Part shown: one piece after another, positions 46,196 to 58,235 of the stretch | Layout: each line of letters begins with the position of its first letter | Numbering within the stretch: the first letter of the stretch is position 1 | Assembly (NCBI GenBank): GCA_963932465.1 | Contig: OZ010795.1 | Span: forward strand, 519,627,451-519,691,450 | DNA: 64,000 nucleotides | Direction: 5' to 3' | Source of the DNA: Maratus speciosus | Taxonomy: Eukaryota; Arthropoda; Arachnida; Araneae; Salticidae | Position numbers and translations under genes: made by a program | The notes under the pieces: model-generated | Seen by the model: only the letters and a program-made list of their open reading frames with translations | Database searches by the model: none | What the model was told of the DNA's origin: nothing

Positions 46196-46615
46196 GTACT
46201 GTCGTTAACCTTCGTGCCATCTAAATGTACATGATGGCTAAATAGTACGTCGAATAAATGCATCTGTCGACTAATTGACCGATGGGTTAACTGCCTGTCT
46301 AATAAATGTTCGATTCGGGTAAATATTCTGCCGCTAAATATCCGTTTCGGCAAAAAGTCCTGTAGGGATGGGATACTATCATGTCATCTAAACGTACGGA
46401 TCGGCTAGATGTCTTGCTGGCTAGATGTCTTGCTGGCTAGATGTCTTGCTGGCTAGATGTCTTGCTGGCTAGATGTCTCGTCGACTAGATGTCTTGCCGG
46501 CTAGATGTCTTGTCGGCTAGATGTCCTGTCGGTTAAATGCACGTGTCTGCTAAATGAAATAGCGGGGAAAATGATGTTTTGGTTAATTTCTGTCCGGTAA
46601 GTTCCAGGTCCGGTC
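46196..46615 (+). repeat. 16-bp minisatellite
   Basis: The core at about 46402-46530 has consecutive units of GGCTAGATGTCTTGCT and close variants, about eight in register. Degenerate units (GTCGACTAA, GGTTAACTGCC, GCTAAATATCC) spread over both flanks. The same repeat, inverted, flanks the Tc1 element at 31.2-33.0 kb. Confidence 0.85.
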
Positions 46616-46862
46616 TTTTTGCACAGCACATATTCAGTCTCTCATGTGTAGACACCCCTTTCTTTAACGGTAAATGTTTTACATGATACCATTTTTATGT
46701 CGAACAGAATAAGTTTTCAATATTTGTAGTAAATCAATTTTTTTAGAATTGTTAAATTCATAAACAAGTGCACAAATCTGCATAAACGCATATACTTATT
46801 TAATTGTTATTATTTTAAAAAGGTACAACATATTAAAACTAGTCGGATGTACCAATCCCAAA

Positions 46863-47917
46863 ACTTTCTTCTATCTCATACATGTTCATACTTCAAAATC
46901 CGCTATCACACTGCCAAAATTTAATGGCAATCTATGCATCTCATGAGGATTCTAACGATATGAAATTCCGTGCGTTAGTTCTTGAGATATGACTATCGCT
47001 GAAATCGTCTAAATTCAGAAAAATGCTGCCTAGCAGCGCCACCTATTGGGTGATTTATACCAAATCCTAATCAGCAACAATTTATGTCAACGTCTGACTG
47101 AATCTGAAGTTTGGAGAAAATCCGTACATTAGTTTTTGAGATAGAACAATAACGAAAATCGTGAAAATTCCTGCATAGCAGCGCCACCTATTGGGTGATT
47201 AACACCAAAACCTAATTAACAACAACTTGTGTCAACATACAACTAAATCTGAAGTTAGATGAAAATTCGTCCATTAGTTCTATAGATAGAGCTATTGAGG
47301 CAATCGTGAAAAAGACAGCAGAGAAGCGCCACCTGTTGGGCGATTTACACCAACACATAATCAGTAGCAAGTCATATCAAGGACTAACTGAATCTGAAGT
47401 TTGATGAAAATCCGTGCGTTAGTTCTTAAGATAGAGCTATTGGGGAAATCGTGTAAATCCTGCAAAATTCATCATAACAGCGCCACCTGTTGGACGATTT
47501 ACACCAAAACTTAATCATCATCAATCCATATCAAGGACTAACTAAATCTGAAGTTTGATCGAAATCTGTGCATTAGTTCTTGAGATAGAGCTATTGCGAA
47601 AATCGTGAAAAATGCAGCATAGCAGCGCCACCTGTTGAGCGATTTACACCAAAAACTAATCAGCATCAATTTGTATTAGGGACTAACTGAATATCAATTT
47701 TTATTAAATTCCGTGCATTAGTTCTTGAGATAGAGCGCCCACAAAATTTGTGTCACATACACACAGACAGACAGACTCACAGAGTCACAGACAGACATTT
47801 TGTAAAAACATGTTTTTTGGAATCTCTGACCCCTAAAACGTGTAAATCCGTCGAAAACCGGAATTCGAAAATTTTCATGAATCCAATACTTTCTTCTTGT
47901 AAAGATAGAAGAAAGTA
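46863..47917 (+). mobile_element. ACTTTCTTC-family element with ~150-bp units
   Basis: The left motif ACTTTCTTCTATCT (46863-46876) is followed by about six direct units. The landmark AGCGCCACCTGTTGGGCGAT occurs near 47035, 47183, 47325, 47476 and 47627. Next come a (CAGA)n/(GACA)n tract (about 47763-47795), a tail with AAACATGTTTTTTGGAAT, and a hairpin with perfect 11-bp arms (47887-47897 and 47907-47917). Its outer 14 nt (47903-47916) is the exact inverse of the left motif. Non-coding, and the same plan as the AGGTAG family. Confidence 0.8.
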
Positions 47918-48692
47918 AAAAAGTAGATATAAAATGGTTTTGTATGGTAGGTTTTGGGGTACTTTTAAAAACTTGTACGCACTCGAAATTGTAACATGAA
48001 TTTAAATATAATAATAAAAGCTAAAATTTTCCATGCTTCTTATAATAAACGTCAGATATTCATCATCAAATATGAACACAGACAAATAAACACCACAACA
48101 CAAGGAATAAAATCTCTCTTTGTTTACATTGTTGTAAAATTTTCACTTCCTTAACGCCAGAATTAGTCAAGAAAACATTCTTCTCGCAAATTAACACTTT
48201 AATAGCGTGCAGCTGGTTCTGTGAATAAACGAGATATTTTCTTACATCAGAAGAGCTCATAACAAATTTAACACTTCCTGCATGCAATAAAAGAAGATTT
48301 ATTACCCAAACGTATTTTTGAAAATGCAATAAAGATTTACGTGATTACAGCAAGTATTATTTAGTTGGAAAAGTTATGATTTAGAAGAACAATATTTCCC
48401 AACAGTTGTAAAGTATTTAGACGCATATTTAATATAAACTGGAGTAATTAATTTTTTTGTTATAATAAATTTTTGAAAACGTGCAGCATACTTAAAATAA
48501 ACGATAAAAACTATGCATTTTACTATTCATCATTATTGTTCAAGAGGTTTTTTTTTTTAATAATATAAAAATACGCCTATTTCTAAAAAATACATGACGG
48601 ATGATCCTAGCGCCACTGGAACCCTGGTGTTTTGTTGCACAAACTTAAGTAAATAATGTATTGCGAAAAACTGTAATTCATTTTTTTTAATA
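47918..48692. other. AT-rich, no gene seen
   Basis: An 87-codon minus-strand frame at 48066-48329 has no recognisable family and no supporting context. I do not call it. Confidence 0.4.
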
Positions 48693-48740
48693 CTAGCAGA
48701 ACTACCCGGCTTCGCCCGTGTCAATTATAAGGAGGCTTCC
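48693..48740 (-). mobile_element. Helitron-like 3' terminus
   Basis: On the minus strand CACGGGCGAAGCCGGGTAGT leads to TCTGCTAG followed by T. The GGC-GAA-GCC stem and the CTAG end fit a Helitron 3' end. A possible partner 5' end on the same strand lies near 51625. Confidence 0.6.
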
Positions 48741-49034
48741 AGGTAAAATAAATTAAAACGAAATAATACGGCAATCACAATAACTGAAATTTGTGCATTC
48801 CCATCCACAAACTGTTATAAAGACAATAAAAAAACATGGCGTTATTGTCTCGCAACCATAGTAAAATCCCTGAGCTTTAATAACAGAATGCACTTTCTCT
48901 TTGGCGGGTGTAAGAGAAAAATATGTGATTTTCCTGACAATACGAAAAAAAAAAATTCCTCCAAATCGTTCAGCACTTAGTGAAATTCTTGTTTTTATGG
49001 TATTATCTACATTATAAAGTAAAAACACTATGTC

Positions 49035-49470
49035 AGTGCCCATAAATTGTAACCCATAAAATGTGCCTTTACTGCAATTTTTCTAACTTTTAAACATCAC
49101 ACAATTTCATTTTTTACAATGTCGAATCGAAAAAAAGTTCTTTCAAATGAAATTTGTTTGAAAATTGAACCCCAGTTTTCTGATTTTAATGGATTTTAAA
49201 GAAATTTTTAAGCATGGATATTTTAAAAGTTGAGTGCAACCCGATTACGAAAGATGAACCTGTTTACACTTAATGCAATATTATAAAGAAAAGACATGTC
49301 TATGAGTAACGCTGGTATCATATTTTCGGTGGCAACAACCTAACACAACAAATTTCCCTTTTATTGCCGTTTAACATTGTACATTCGATTGTTCCAACGT
49401 TTATAGAAAACAAAAGTACTTTCAGTGATATTTGTTTGTAATGTTCATCTCAATTTAAGAAATTTTTATG
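49035..49470 (+). mobile_element. Helitron-A remnants
   Basis: CAATATTATAAAGAAAAGACATG followed by TGAGTAACGCTGG at about 49279 is a degenerate version of the family A 5' end. The text before it (TTAAACATCACACAATTTC, AAATTTGTTTGAAAATTGAA) belongs to the interior of another copy. At least two overlapping, decayed fragments are present. Confidence 0.5.
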
Positions 49471-51439
49471 GGTTTTAAAATAATTTTTAAGCATGCATAT
49501 TTTTTAAATATCCTTGCAACCCAAATACAAAAGATTAACTCAATTGTTCAAAAACATTATAAATAATTCAGAATTTGTTTGCTTTCGCGTAATGTTCAAT
49601 AACTAAATTGGCTAACGAAATTAAAAAAGCCAAAAATAAAATAAAATAAAACACGAATTTAACAGATATCAAATCAAACTACTCAAAATAACCTGATAAG
49701 TATATAAAATTCAAATGGGAATTTCGTTCCGTGTGCATATAACTTGAATTCTTCAGAACGGATTTCCATGCGACTTGCACTATTAGTTTTCTAGGGAAGA
49801 TTTTAGTGCGTAACATATTGTTTTCCGTTGCTTAGTCATAGAATTATAGGGGAAAGTTATATAATCATATGAACCCAATTATGAAGGATTAGTCTTATTA
49901 GCTGAGTGAAAAATGCAGAACTTTTTTTTATCTCTAAGTATATTGACGGGTTTATCTTCAGTAATGGGGCTGTGCGCTAGGGTATTCTTTTTTTAATGAG
50001 TGTACCTGACACCTATTATGGCATGCACCATTGTTTAAAACAATATAGAATGACTTATATTTTAAGCGACTATCTGGCATGCAACTTGGTTACAAAATAC
50101 TAACCTGCAATAATGCTTAAGGTGCTTCTCCAGTTCCTTGCTCAACAACGCGAAACTTTCTGACACATTTTCTGACTCATTAAACGTAAAGGCTTAAAAT
50201 TTGTAGGCCTGACTACGATTAAAGCGATTTGGAATTGAAATGAGTTTTCCCTTTTTTTCATAAATAAATTACTTATCGAGTTATGAGCAATTGTGGTTGC
50301 GTGACGGCCGGGTTTTCTCCTTTATTGCACTGTTGCGTCCGAAATTCAGTTCAAAACACCAACTGAAAGATCTTATGCCTTTACCAAAATATGGAAGCTA
50401 TCTTTCGATTACATAGTTTCTAAATAAGAACTCCTGTCAATTTCATGCGTTTCCAAAATAAAATTAATAAAAAAATATGTCAGAAAATAGCTCTTTTGGC
50501 TTTGAAAACAGCCTTAACTTTATGAACAGCCTTAACTTGAAGTTTATGAAAAAACTCACGTTTTTACTTTTAAACTTGGAACTCTCGAAATTTAAATTCA
50601 GAAAAAGGATGTTCTTTTTACACATTGTGGTATTTTTTTTTACTTTTAAAATTAAAATACATGTTTTCTTTGGCGCGCGTAACAGAAGTATACAATATCT
50701 CCTACAATACGGGGGGGGGGGGGATGCAAAAAAAATACATCCAAATGAGGTAGTAGTTACTAAAATTTTATTTGGAAAATTTGAAATTTTATTGAAATTA
50801 AATCTACAATGATTAGATGAAATGATGTCATTTTCGACAAATTTTAAATCAAGACATCTGTCAAGATTTTTTTTTTTGAAAATGTAAATAACCGCTCTCT
50901 TTTTGCTATAAATCACTGAAAATATTAGCACTGAATCTAAACGAATACAATACTTAGCGATAACGTATAGCTATAAGATATGGCTGCAGTATACAATCGA
51001 AGTAGTAAGCAAAATATAGGAGCCATATGTTTACAATGAGTTTGATTACGCGTTGAAAAGATTTGATAGAATGTGACGTCATATCTAGCTTTTTTTCTTT
51101 TTCTTAAATTGTTTTCATGAAATTTGACTGTTTGTATTAAAATAGATGTTTTAATTAAAAAAAAAAAAAAAAAAAAAACATTTCAATTGAGGTGCTACCT
51201 TATTTTCCCGCTCTTATAGATTTTATTTTGTATACAAAAAAATGTAAATTTTCCGTTTAGAAAGACGTCAATATCAAACACGCAAAAATATAGCAAGAAA
51301 ATTTGAATTTTTATTGGCAAATAGAAACAAAATATACTCGTTATTCTTATTTTTTTCACATTATTGTGTCATTTTTTAAGGTTTGGCAACAGGAAAGAAA
51401 CGTTTGAATTTAAAAAGATTTAAAAAGAGATATTTCTAT
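49471..51439. other. AT-rich, repeat text, no supported gene
   Basis: Two overlapping frames on opposite strands (155 and 111 codons, about 50464-50931) are low-complexity Phe/Lys-rich and share no family signal. They are interrupted in meaning by a 13-nt G run (50711-50723). Text at 50655-50700 (TTTGGCGCGCGTAA...AATAC) resembles 48897-48945, so this is repeat sequence. An A run lies at about 51158-51178. Confidence 0.5.
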
Positions 51440-51625
51440 AATGTTAAATTATGGAAGTGGTAGAAAAAGGGATAAATAGTGGTCTGATAATTTTTTAAAA
51501 TACATAGTGATCTTTTCCACGTTCTAAAACGTATGTACACCGAGTTTCGTGTAAATCGGTCAAAAATTAAAGATTTGTATAAAAGACATACACACAGAGA
51601 ACGGCTTTTATATATATACATTAGG
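51440..51625 (-). mobile_element. Helitron-like 5' region
   Basis: On the minus strand TATATATATAAAAGCCGTTC, CTGTGTGTATG and GACCGATTTACACGAAACTC form a text common at the 5' side of arthropod non-autonomous elements. It could pair with the 3' end at 48693, but the 2.9-kb interval also contains opposite-strand fragments. Confidence 0.4.
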
Positions 51626-54089
51626 GACTCTTTCTTTAACGAGCTATGCTTGCTAACACCGTTCTAGACAGCCCAGGAACTAAAAATACTAATTTGTGTT
51701 GTTTTAAAAATGACTCAAAGGATTAAAAGTATTATGAGGAGCAGTGATAATCTTCCATAATTGAAGAGCTTATTGGAAGAACATGTTATGATACATTTTC
51801 TCAAAAATGTGGATGAAATTTGAATTTTGTGGATGAAAGGTATATGAGAGGTTTTATGTGATATATCATATGGTAAAACTAAAATACTAAAATTTTACTA
51901 AGTATTTAAGATTTGAGACAGTATCTTTTAATATTTTATAATTTTATATTAATTAATTTAATATAATGAAAATATTTCTGATATTTAATTATGAAATTTT
52001 AATAGTCTTTTCTTGGTACTTCAGTATCACCTATTAACGTTCAAACATATTCTACTAAGAAGGAAATACAAAAATAATTAAAACAAAAACTTTCAATTCA
52101 ATTTTCAAGAATTCTAATTTTTATTACATAAAATCTTCTTCCACTCAAGTCTTCAATTTGGTTGCAATTAATTCTCCTTTGGCTCAGGGGATTTTTTGGT
52201 CCCTAATATTGCATCCATCACTATCAAAACAGCTGATGGCTTTTTTCGTGATTGTTTAAGTACACACTCAAAACGATCTGTCAACTGAAACTATATTTTT
52301 CGCTTGCTATCTTTCGTTAAAGCACGAAAATTCCGTTGTGTTTTACCCTTTTCCCAAAAATGTACATAAATTTCCCAATCTAGTGTAAAAATTATCTGAA
52401 ATTCTCCCATCTAAAGCTGCATTTTCGTCAAATCACAGGAGCATTCCGGCAACTGTGCTGTTTAGTACTTTTTCGTATTGAAAAGATATTTTTACATATG
52501 TTCTTTACCATCAAAAGAAGAATAATTCTCAAACCTATGTTCAAAATTTCATGAAATTCTCCAGTCAAAAAACGGAAATTTCTTCAAATAGCAAAAACAC
52601 TTCTTCCAATCACAGGGGAGTTCTGGAAACGTCCTGCGTATACTTTTTCTTTCTTCCTTTTCTTCTTTTTTGAGTGTGTAAGATAAATTGCCTGCGTAAA
52701 GAAATGAACTTTACTGTTTTCAGTGTGTGTGAGTAGAAATCTTTATGATGAAAGGGCCCGAAATATATGCCACCCAGGTTAGGGCATATGAGTTCGAGTG
52801 GATATTTTTCTCATGCTTTGGACATTGTAAGTGGTGATTGATAGTGCACTTAGAAGGAAGGCCACCCTCAGGTGGTAAAAGTAAAAGGCCTTCTAATTGC
52901 TCTGAGCCGTAGGCCACCCTCATAGCAGACGAAAAGGGCCGCCTATTTGCTCTAAGCTGACAGAGGCTGATTTTAAGGGTATTTATCAAGCGGGTTCCAA
53001 AGAATTAACTTTTTTGTCAAGTAAAAAAATTAAGGTGAGAGGCAGTCTGTAAGAGGGATTCGGTGTGTGAAGTTGCTCGCAGTAAGAGTTGGGAATAAAT
53101 TTCTCCGGAACCGAGAGCACGAAAGTTGCGGTATTTTTGAGTTGAGCCAAGGGCTCGGAACAGTTGACGATGACCAGAGAAGTTTACGTTTTAGCTACCA
53201 GAATAGCGAAAAACTGTTCTGTCCTTATCTACGAACTCTATTCCTCTGCAGCTTGTAAAAGTCAACAACCCACGAAATCTATATTTTTTTTGGTTATTTT
53301 CTACTTAACCAAGAATTCAATAAGTATTCTTTCGTTTAACTGCTGTGATAGAAGGAAATGCTTTTTACGCGCTACTGATCAATTTATTGATCAACAAGCA
53401 TTTTTTATACCTGTAAATGGTTAAGTGAAAAATGTCATTGTCACTCGCATTATTGTAATGTCCAGGAAAATATTTTATTTTAGACGCGTTACTAAATCGT
53501 ATTAGGTACGGCTGACTAATCACCATCAAACGGTTTTCAGGTAATAATTTAATTATTTAAAAGTTTTCTTTCTTTTTCAGCATTTACGTGTAAATATATA
53601 TTTGAATTGAAAATACAGTATTTAGAAATATTATTACATTTGGCTTTTCAAAATCTCGCAACAGTAGTTAAAAACGGATTTTTGGAAATTTGAATTAAAT
53701 CTTTACTAGAAAATTTGTATAAAAGACTGGTGAAAACCCACTTAAACCTAGGCAAATTTTTAAATTGATTGGACTCTGCACATAATCTAGTTAATTATAT
53801 TCCTGAAAAAGATCGTTAAATTGATATGCATCGTTTTTTAACTTATAAAACGTATGTAGCGAACTATCCTGGACGATTTAAAAGCCCAATAGCGCTAAAA
53901 GTAATTCCTCGATTTAAAAACTGCCGGTTTCGGCTTATTTATTATGCATGTCTGCATAAAATTATTAGTCTTCATATTTTTATATGAAATAGGCTTTGTA
54001 GGGAAAGTCAAGAAAGCAAAAAGGGTACAAAAGATTCAATTAACTTTTATTTTTATGAATAGAAAGATACGAATAAGATTTAAACATAA
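51626..54089. other. No gene recognised; short unassigned repeats
   Basis: GGCCTTCTAATTGCTCT-like text occurs twice (about 52889 and 52938), and TCACAGGRGMRTTC-like text twice (about 52434 and 52612). The block at about 52980-53270 is richer in G+C and holds frames of 63 and 86 codons without recognisable domains. Confidence 0.4.
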
Positions 54090-54441
54090 AAAGTTCTTCC
54101 AGCCAGTGCCGGGAGGAAGAGGTAACTTTCGTATTCCTAATTTTTTAAAAGCCAGCGTATATTATTCAAACACACAGAGCTCAAATTTGTGGAATCCGAT
54201 TATAGAAGATTAAATACTAATTTTTGTCAATACTAAATATGAATGAGAATTTCGTGAAATTAGTCAGCTTTATCCAAGCTGGTTTTATTTAAAGTTATTT
54301 ATATTTGGTCGCCAAATTCGGTATATTGAAGTGCTCGTCATTTAAAAACAACATGATGGGTGAAGATAACCAATGAACTTGGTCGAGACCTTAGTAATTC
54401 CTGTGCACATGCTCACTCACATCGAAATCGGTTGATACATA

Positions 54442-55783
54442 CACTGTAAAAAAAATTCCGCAACGTTCCTGGGAAAAAATGGGCAGCCGAGTTGCCCATT
54501 ATTTCCAAGAAACATTTCTTGAAAATGACTGGAACTTTACTGTATGTGTTAAAAACTTTCTACAGAAATGCCAGTAAGTTTCCTGCGAAATACCAGGAAT
54601 ATTTCTGTTGACAGCAAAACATTACTGACATTTCACAGCATGCGGGATCCGCAGACGATTTTTACATTTCCAGTTGACAATTTTCGCTTTATTATCATTA
54701 TTTGTTAGAATGAAAAAATATTTTGAAATTGACATCAAAATTATTATTTATAATTTACACGAAAAAATAAATTTTCATTTAAAATTGAATAAAGTAAATA
54801 TATATGTGATATATTGTTTCTGAACTTTGCTTAAAATATAAAAATATATAAATGTAAATAATAATTAGAAAAAAAATCTAGACATAAAATATTTTGGATT
54901 TTCGTCAGTAATTATGTTAGTTTACAAGTTAGATAAAATACATATAAATTTTCATGAAAAAAAAAAAAAAAAACCTAAACGTAATTGTATATTTTTTCCG
55001 AAAAAAAAAATTCAAATTTGCAGCAATTGAAAGTGTCAAATATATGTCAAATTTAAATCAAATTGTAATAAAGTGTTAAAATATAAAATTAATTAAAAAA
55101 GAAAAAAAAAAGTCAAAAGGTAGCATCGAACTCGGGCCGTACGGGTGGCATGCGAGCTTTCTGCGTCCACACAACGAAAGACACGTTGAGAGCTGCAGAC
55201 TAATGTGTATTTGAAACGTATGCTAAAACTCGGCATCTAATTTCTGAAAATCTAAGGCCCATTTGAAGAAATCCTTTCACAAGAATAATTAGAGATAAGA
55301 ACTCTAAAACATACTTTAAATTAATCAAAATCGGTGAGAATCATATTTGATGGTCCCCTGGTTAATGGAGATCCAAATAATAGGTGTATTTCTTTTTACA
55401 CAGTCTGCTCGTTAAAGATTCCACAGACAAGTACGAGAGATAATCTCTTAGCGATGTCACAGAGGTATTGTATTTTCATCTGAATTGTCTTGACAATAGA
55501 GACGTAAAGGATTATGTCGTCTATTGATTTATTTGCATTCCATGTTGATTTTTTTACATTCATTTAAGGAATTCGTTTTCGACACTCGCGCGCGAGCAAC
55601 TGATTATAGCAAAAAAATAATAAATGGCGGCCGCAGCGTTTTGCTGTTTCCAACTTTTGTTCAGGAACGTTTCAGATAAGAAAACCAGAATTTCACAGGA
55701 AAGAGCTAAATTATTCTGAAAACCTGAGAAAAGGCGAAACGTTCCTGGATTTTACATGGAACGTTACCATTTTTTTTACAGTG
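54442..55783. mobile_element. TA-flanked DNA element nested in the array element
   Basis: The ends CACTGTAAAAAAAATTCC and inverted CACTGTAAAAAAAATGG share 15 exact bases and both lead to AACGTTCC. TA flanks both sides (54440-54441 and 55784-55785). The uninterrupted paralogue at 27331-27345 keeps one TA at the same place and so serves as an empty site. The 1342-bp interior has no transposase frame. It includes a tRNA-like segment and A runs. Tc1/mariner type is inferred from the TA flanks. Confidence 0.85.
55112..55182 (-). repeat. tRNA-Gly(GCC)-like sequence inside the nested element
   Basis: On the minus strand GAAAGCTCGCATGCCACCCG followed by GGCCCGAGTTCGATGC lines up with the anticodon and T arms of animal tRNA-Gly(GCC), with the GCC anticodon in place. 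The D arm and acceptor are degenerate. It is a tRNA pseudogene or SINE piece carried by the element. Confidence 0.5.
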
Positions 55784-56590
55784 TACGAGTGCTATCGCAG
55801 GCAAAAAATCAGAATTTTTAAAATATCACCCACATTAGAAATTCAAACTGCTATATCCCATCCATTTTTTTAAGATATAGACAAAACAAAAAATTCTCCG
55901 GAATCTTTGATCAAGCTCAAACACATAAGATAAAAATATTTTTCAATATCTAATTTTTTTTGTACCTCATTTAAAATTTTTTAAACAATTTAAATGTCTG
56001 CCATTTTGAAACAATATGGCGTATGAAGCTGGCAAACGAACTCAGCCTAGAGATTGCTATTTGCTATGCACATGCCTTGTCACATCCGAATCGGTTCATA
56101 CACACGCGTGTTATCGCGTGACAAAAATCAGATCGTTTCAAAATGTCAGCCATGCTAGAAATTCAAAGTGCTATAACTCAGTCATTTTTTAAGATATAGA
56201 CGAAACAAAAAATGCTCCGGAATCTTTGTATCAAGTTCCAACATATAAGAAAGAAATCTTTTTCAATTTCTAATTTTTTTTACCTCATTTTAAATTATAA
56301 TTTTTTTTAAATTTTTAATTGGCCGCCGTTTGGAAACAAGATGGTGGTTGAATCTGGCAAACGAACTCTGTCGCGACATTGGTATGTACTATGTACACAC
56401 CAAGTTACATGCAAATCGGTTACAGTATGATAAAGAACATATATATATATATAGATCAACTTTTGAACGGAGGGTAGTTTCGGGGTCTGGGGGTCATGTT
56501 CGTCGAAAATATACCAATTTTTTTTCGGAATCGTTTTCCTCCGAACGGCTGCAATAGGTATCTTTTTGTAACCTGTAGCTACCTAAAACT

Positions 56591-58183
56591 AATTATATTC
56601 GAAGACGAGGTAATAAATATCATGGCTACCATGAGACGAACAAAATAATTTATCCTTCATATATATTTCAAAATATAAGAAACATGCTAAAGTGTGGTTT
56701 TTATATTTAAGTTATTAACTATACAATAAAGAAGGGTATTCTTTGTTATGTATAATTTTTTACCTTTGAAAAGCATTTTTGTTTCCACTTTTGCAATTTT
56801 CTAACGTAAAATGGAATGACATTTTAGGTATAATTCATATGTCTACTTTTAATAATAAGTTGCAAATTCATATTATATTTTATAAATTTTGAAAAGTGGT
56901 TTTAGGTAGGCATTGTCAACAATATCTCTATTTAACCTAATAATGTTTTTGTTGCTTTGAGTGAATTAAAAAAAAAAAAAAAGCCTTTAAAATTTTGATA
57001 AAATTGATCTTTTTCTCACTGCTCTTTCCGCCCCCCTCCCGATTTTTTCTCTTTTATTACACTGTAAGTCTCTTATTACTCAATCTTCCCCTACAACTTT
57101 CTCTCTTCAAATACCTAAGTGCTTTTTTTTTTTTTGGGGGGGGGGGGGGTTCAACAAAGTTTGAAATAATTATTTGTTTTACAAGCGCAAAGCTCTAAGA
57201 TTCCGAATGAAAAACTGTAGAGTCCATTAATCTTATATCCAGATATCTTTGGAATTTTTTCCACCATATTCAATCCATTTGATTCTGAACACCACCGTGC
57301 TCAGCAATTAGATGTGATATTCAAATATTCATTCCTATTATTACATGTGGATTAGAAGCAAATAAACACTGCTAATAAAGATGAATATTTGAATAATGAA
57401 TGTAACTTTTATTTTTCTTTCTGTTTATATAATGGAACACTATTCTAAATCTCTGTCAGATTATTCCTGTTAATCACATGATTATTACCGGTAAAACCCG
57501 ATACTGAACCGTCAACGATAATTGCAACTCTGATCATATTGATGCTAATTTCCTTTTGTATTTGAGAAACGTACATTAATTCCATATTTGAATTAAAATA
57601 TGGCAGTGTTATCTTCTAGATACCTTTTTTTCTTTAATGAGCATAACCAAAATTGGATGATGACATCTACCTTATGATGAAATATTTTGAGATGCGTGAT
57701 AAAATAATTCCATTGTGTGAAAAAAATTTTCATCTCTCAAAATAGTTAATCTGTTAAATATCTTGCAATACAAATAATTTAAATAAACAGAGTTATGCAC
57801 ATAAAATGTCTTCATTTAGTTCGGTGTGTCCCTTTTATCATTTATTGCTAGAAATTTAATTTTAATTTAAACATAATTAAGTTAACTAGTTTTGAAATTC
57901 CGTTGAATTTGACATAAATCAATTATGAAAATTCAATATATCTTTCTAAATTTCATTGATGACGAATATATTAAATTTAACTCGCGTTTTATTTAAAGAT
58001 TAGATAGACGTTAACAGAGAATAGCTTGTAAATTCATTAGCTGATAGCATCAAATTATTTAGATTTTTAGTCTTATTGTTTAACACAATTTTTTTCCTGA
58101 TTGATACTTATTTAGGTAAAACCAATTACGTAATAGTGATTAGAATTTTTCAAATTCATTAGATAAAAACACACACAAGATTA
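56591..58183. other. AT-rich, T13G14 run, no gene seen
   Basis: T57123-57135 is followed at once by G57136-57149. A C-rich stretch occurs at about 57030-57040. No gene was recognised. Confidence 0.45.
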
Positions 58184-58235
58184 CTATATGTAACCCGTGA
58201 CTTCGTTCACGTAACATTTAAAGAAGAATCTATCC
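58184..58235 (-). mobile_element. Helitron-like 3' terminus, degenerate
   Basis: On the minus strand ACGTGAACGAAGTCACGGG forms a hairpin (CGTGA...TCACG) and leads via TTACAT to ATAG followed by T. It resembles the end at 43196 with CTAG changed to ATAG. Confidence 0.45.

Larger units (their letters stand above)
54090..56590 (+). mobile_element. AGGTAG-family element, interrupted copy
   Basis: The left end matches the 26983 copy: hairpin at 54096-54119, then AGGTAACTTTCGT at 54120-54132. The right tail (GAACGGAGGGTAGTTTCGGG, CCTCCGAACGGCTGCAATAG) matches 29375-29460, although the terminal hairpin is damaged. Only three array units are present (starting near 54330, 55990 and 56318) against seven in the other copy. 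The first unit is split by the element at 54442-55783. Non-coding. Confidence 0.8.

Noticed and set aside
48066..48329. 87-codon minus-strand frame as an exon
   Set aside because: No domain, no neighbouring exon-like frames and no convincing splice context were found.
50464..50931. 155-codon minus-strand frame overlapping a 111-codon plus-strand frame
   Set aside because: Both are low-complexity, Phe/Lys-rich, without domain signals, and include a G-run-derived Gly or Pro tract. They lie in repeat text shared with 48.9 kb.
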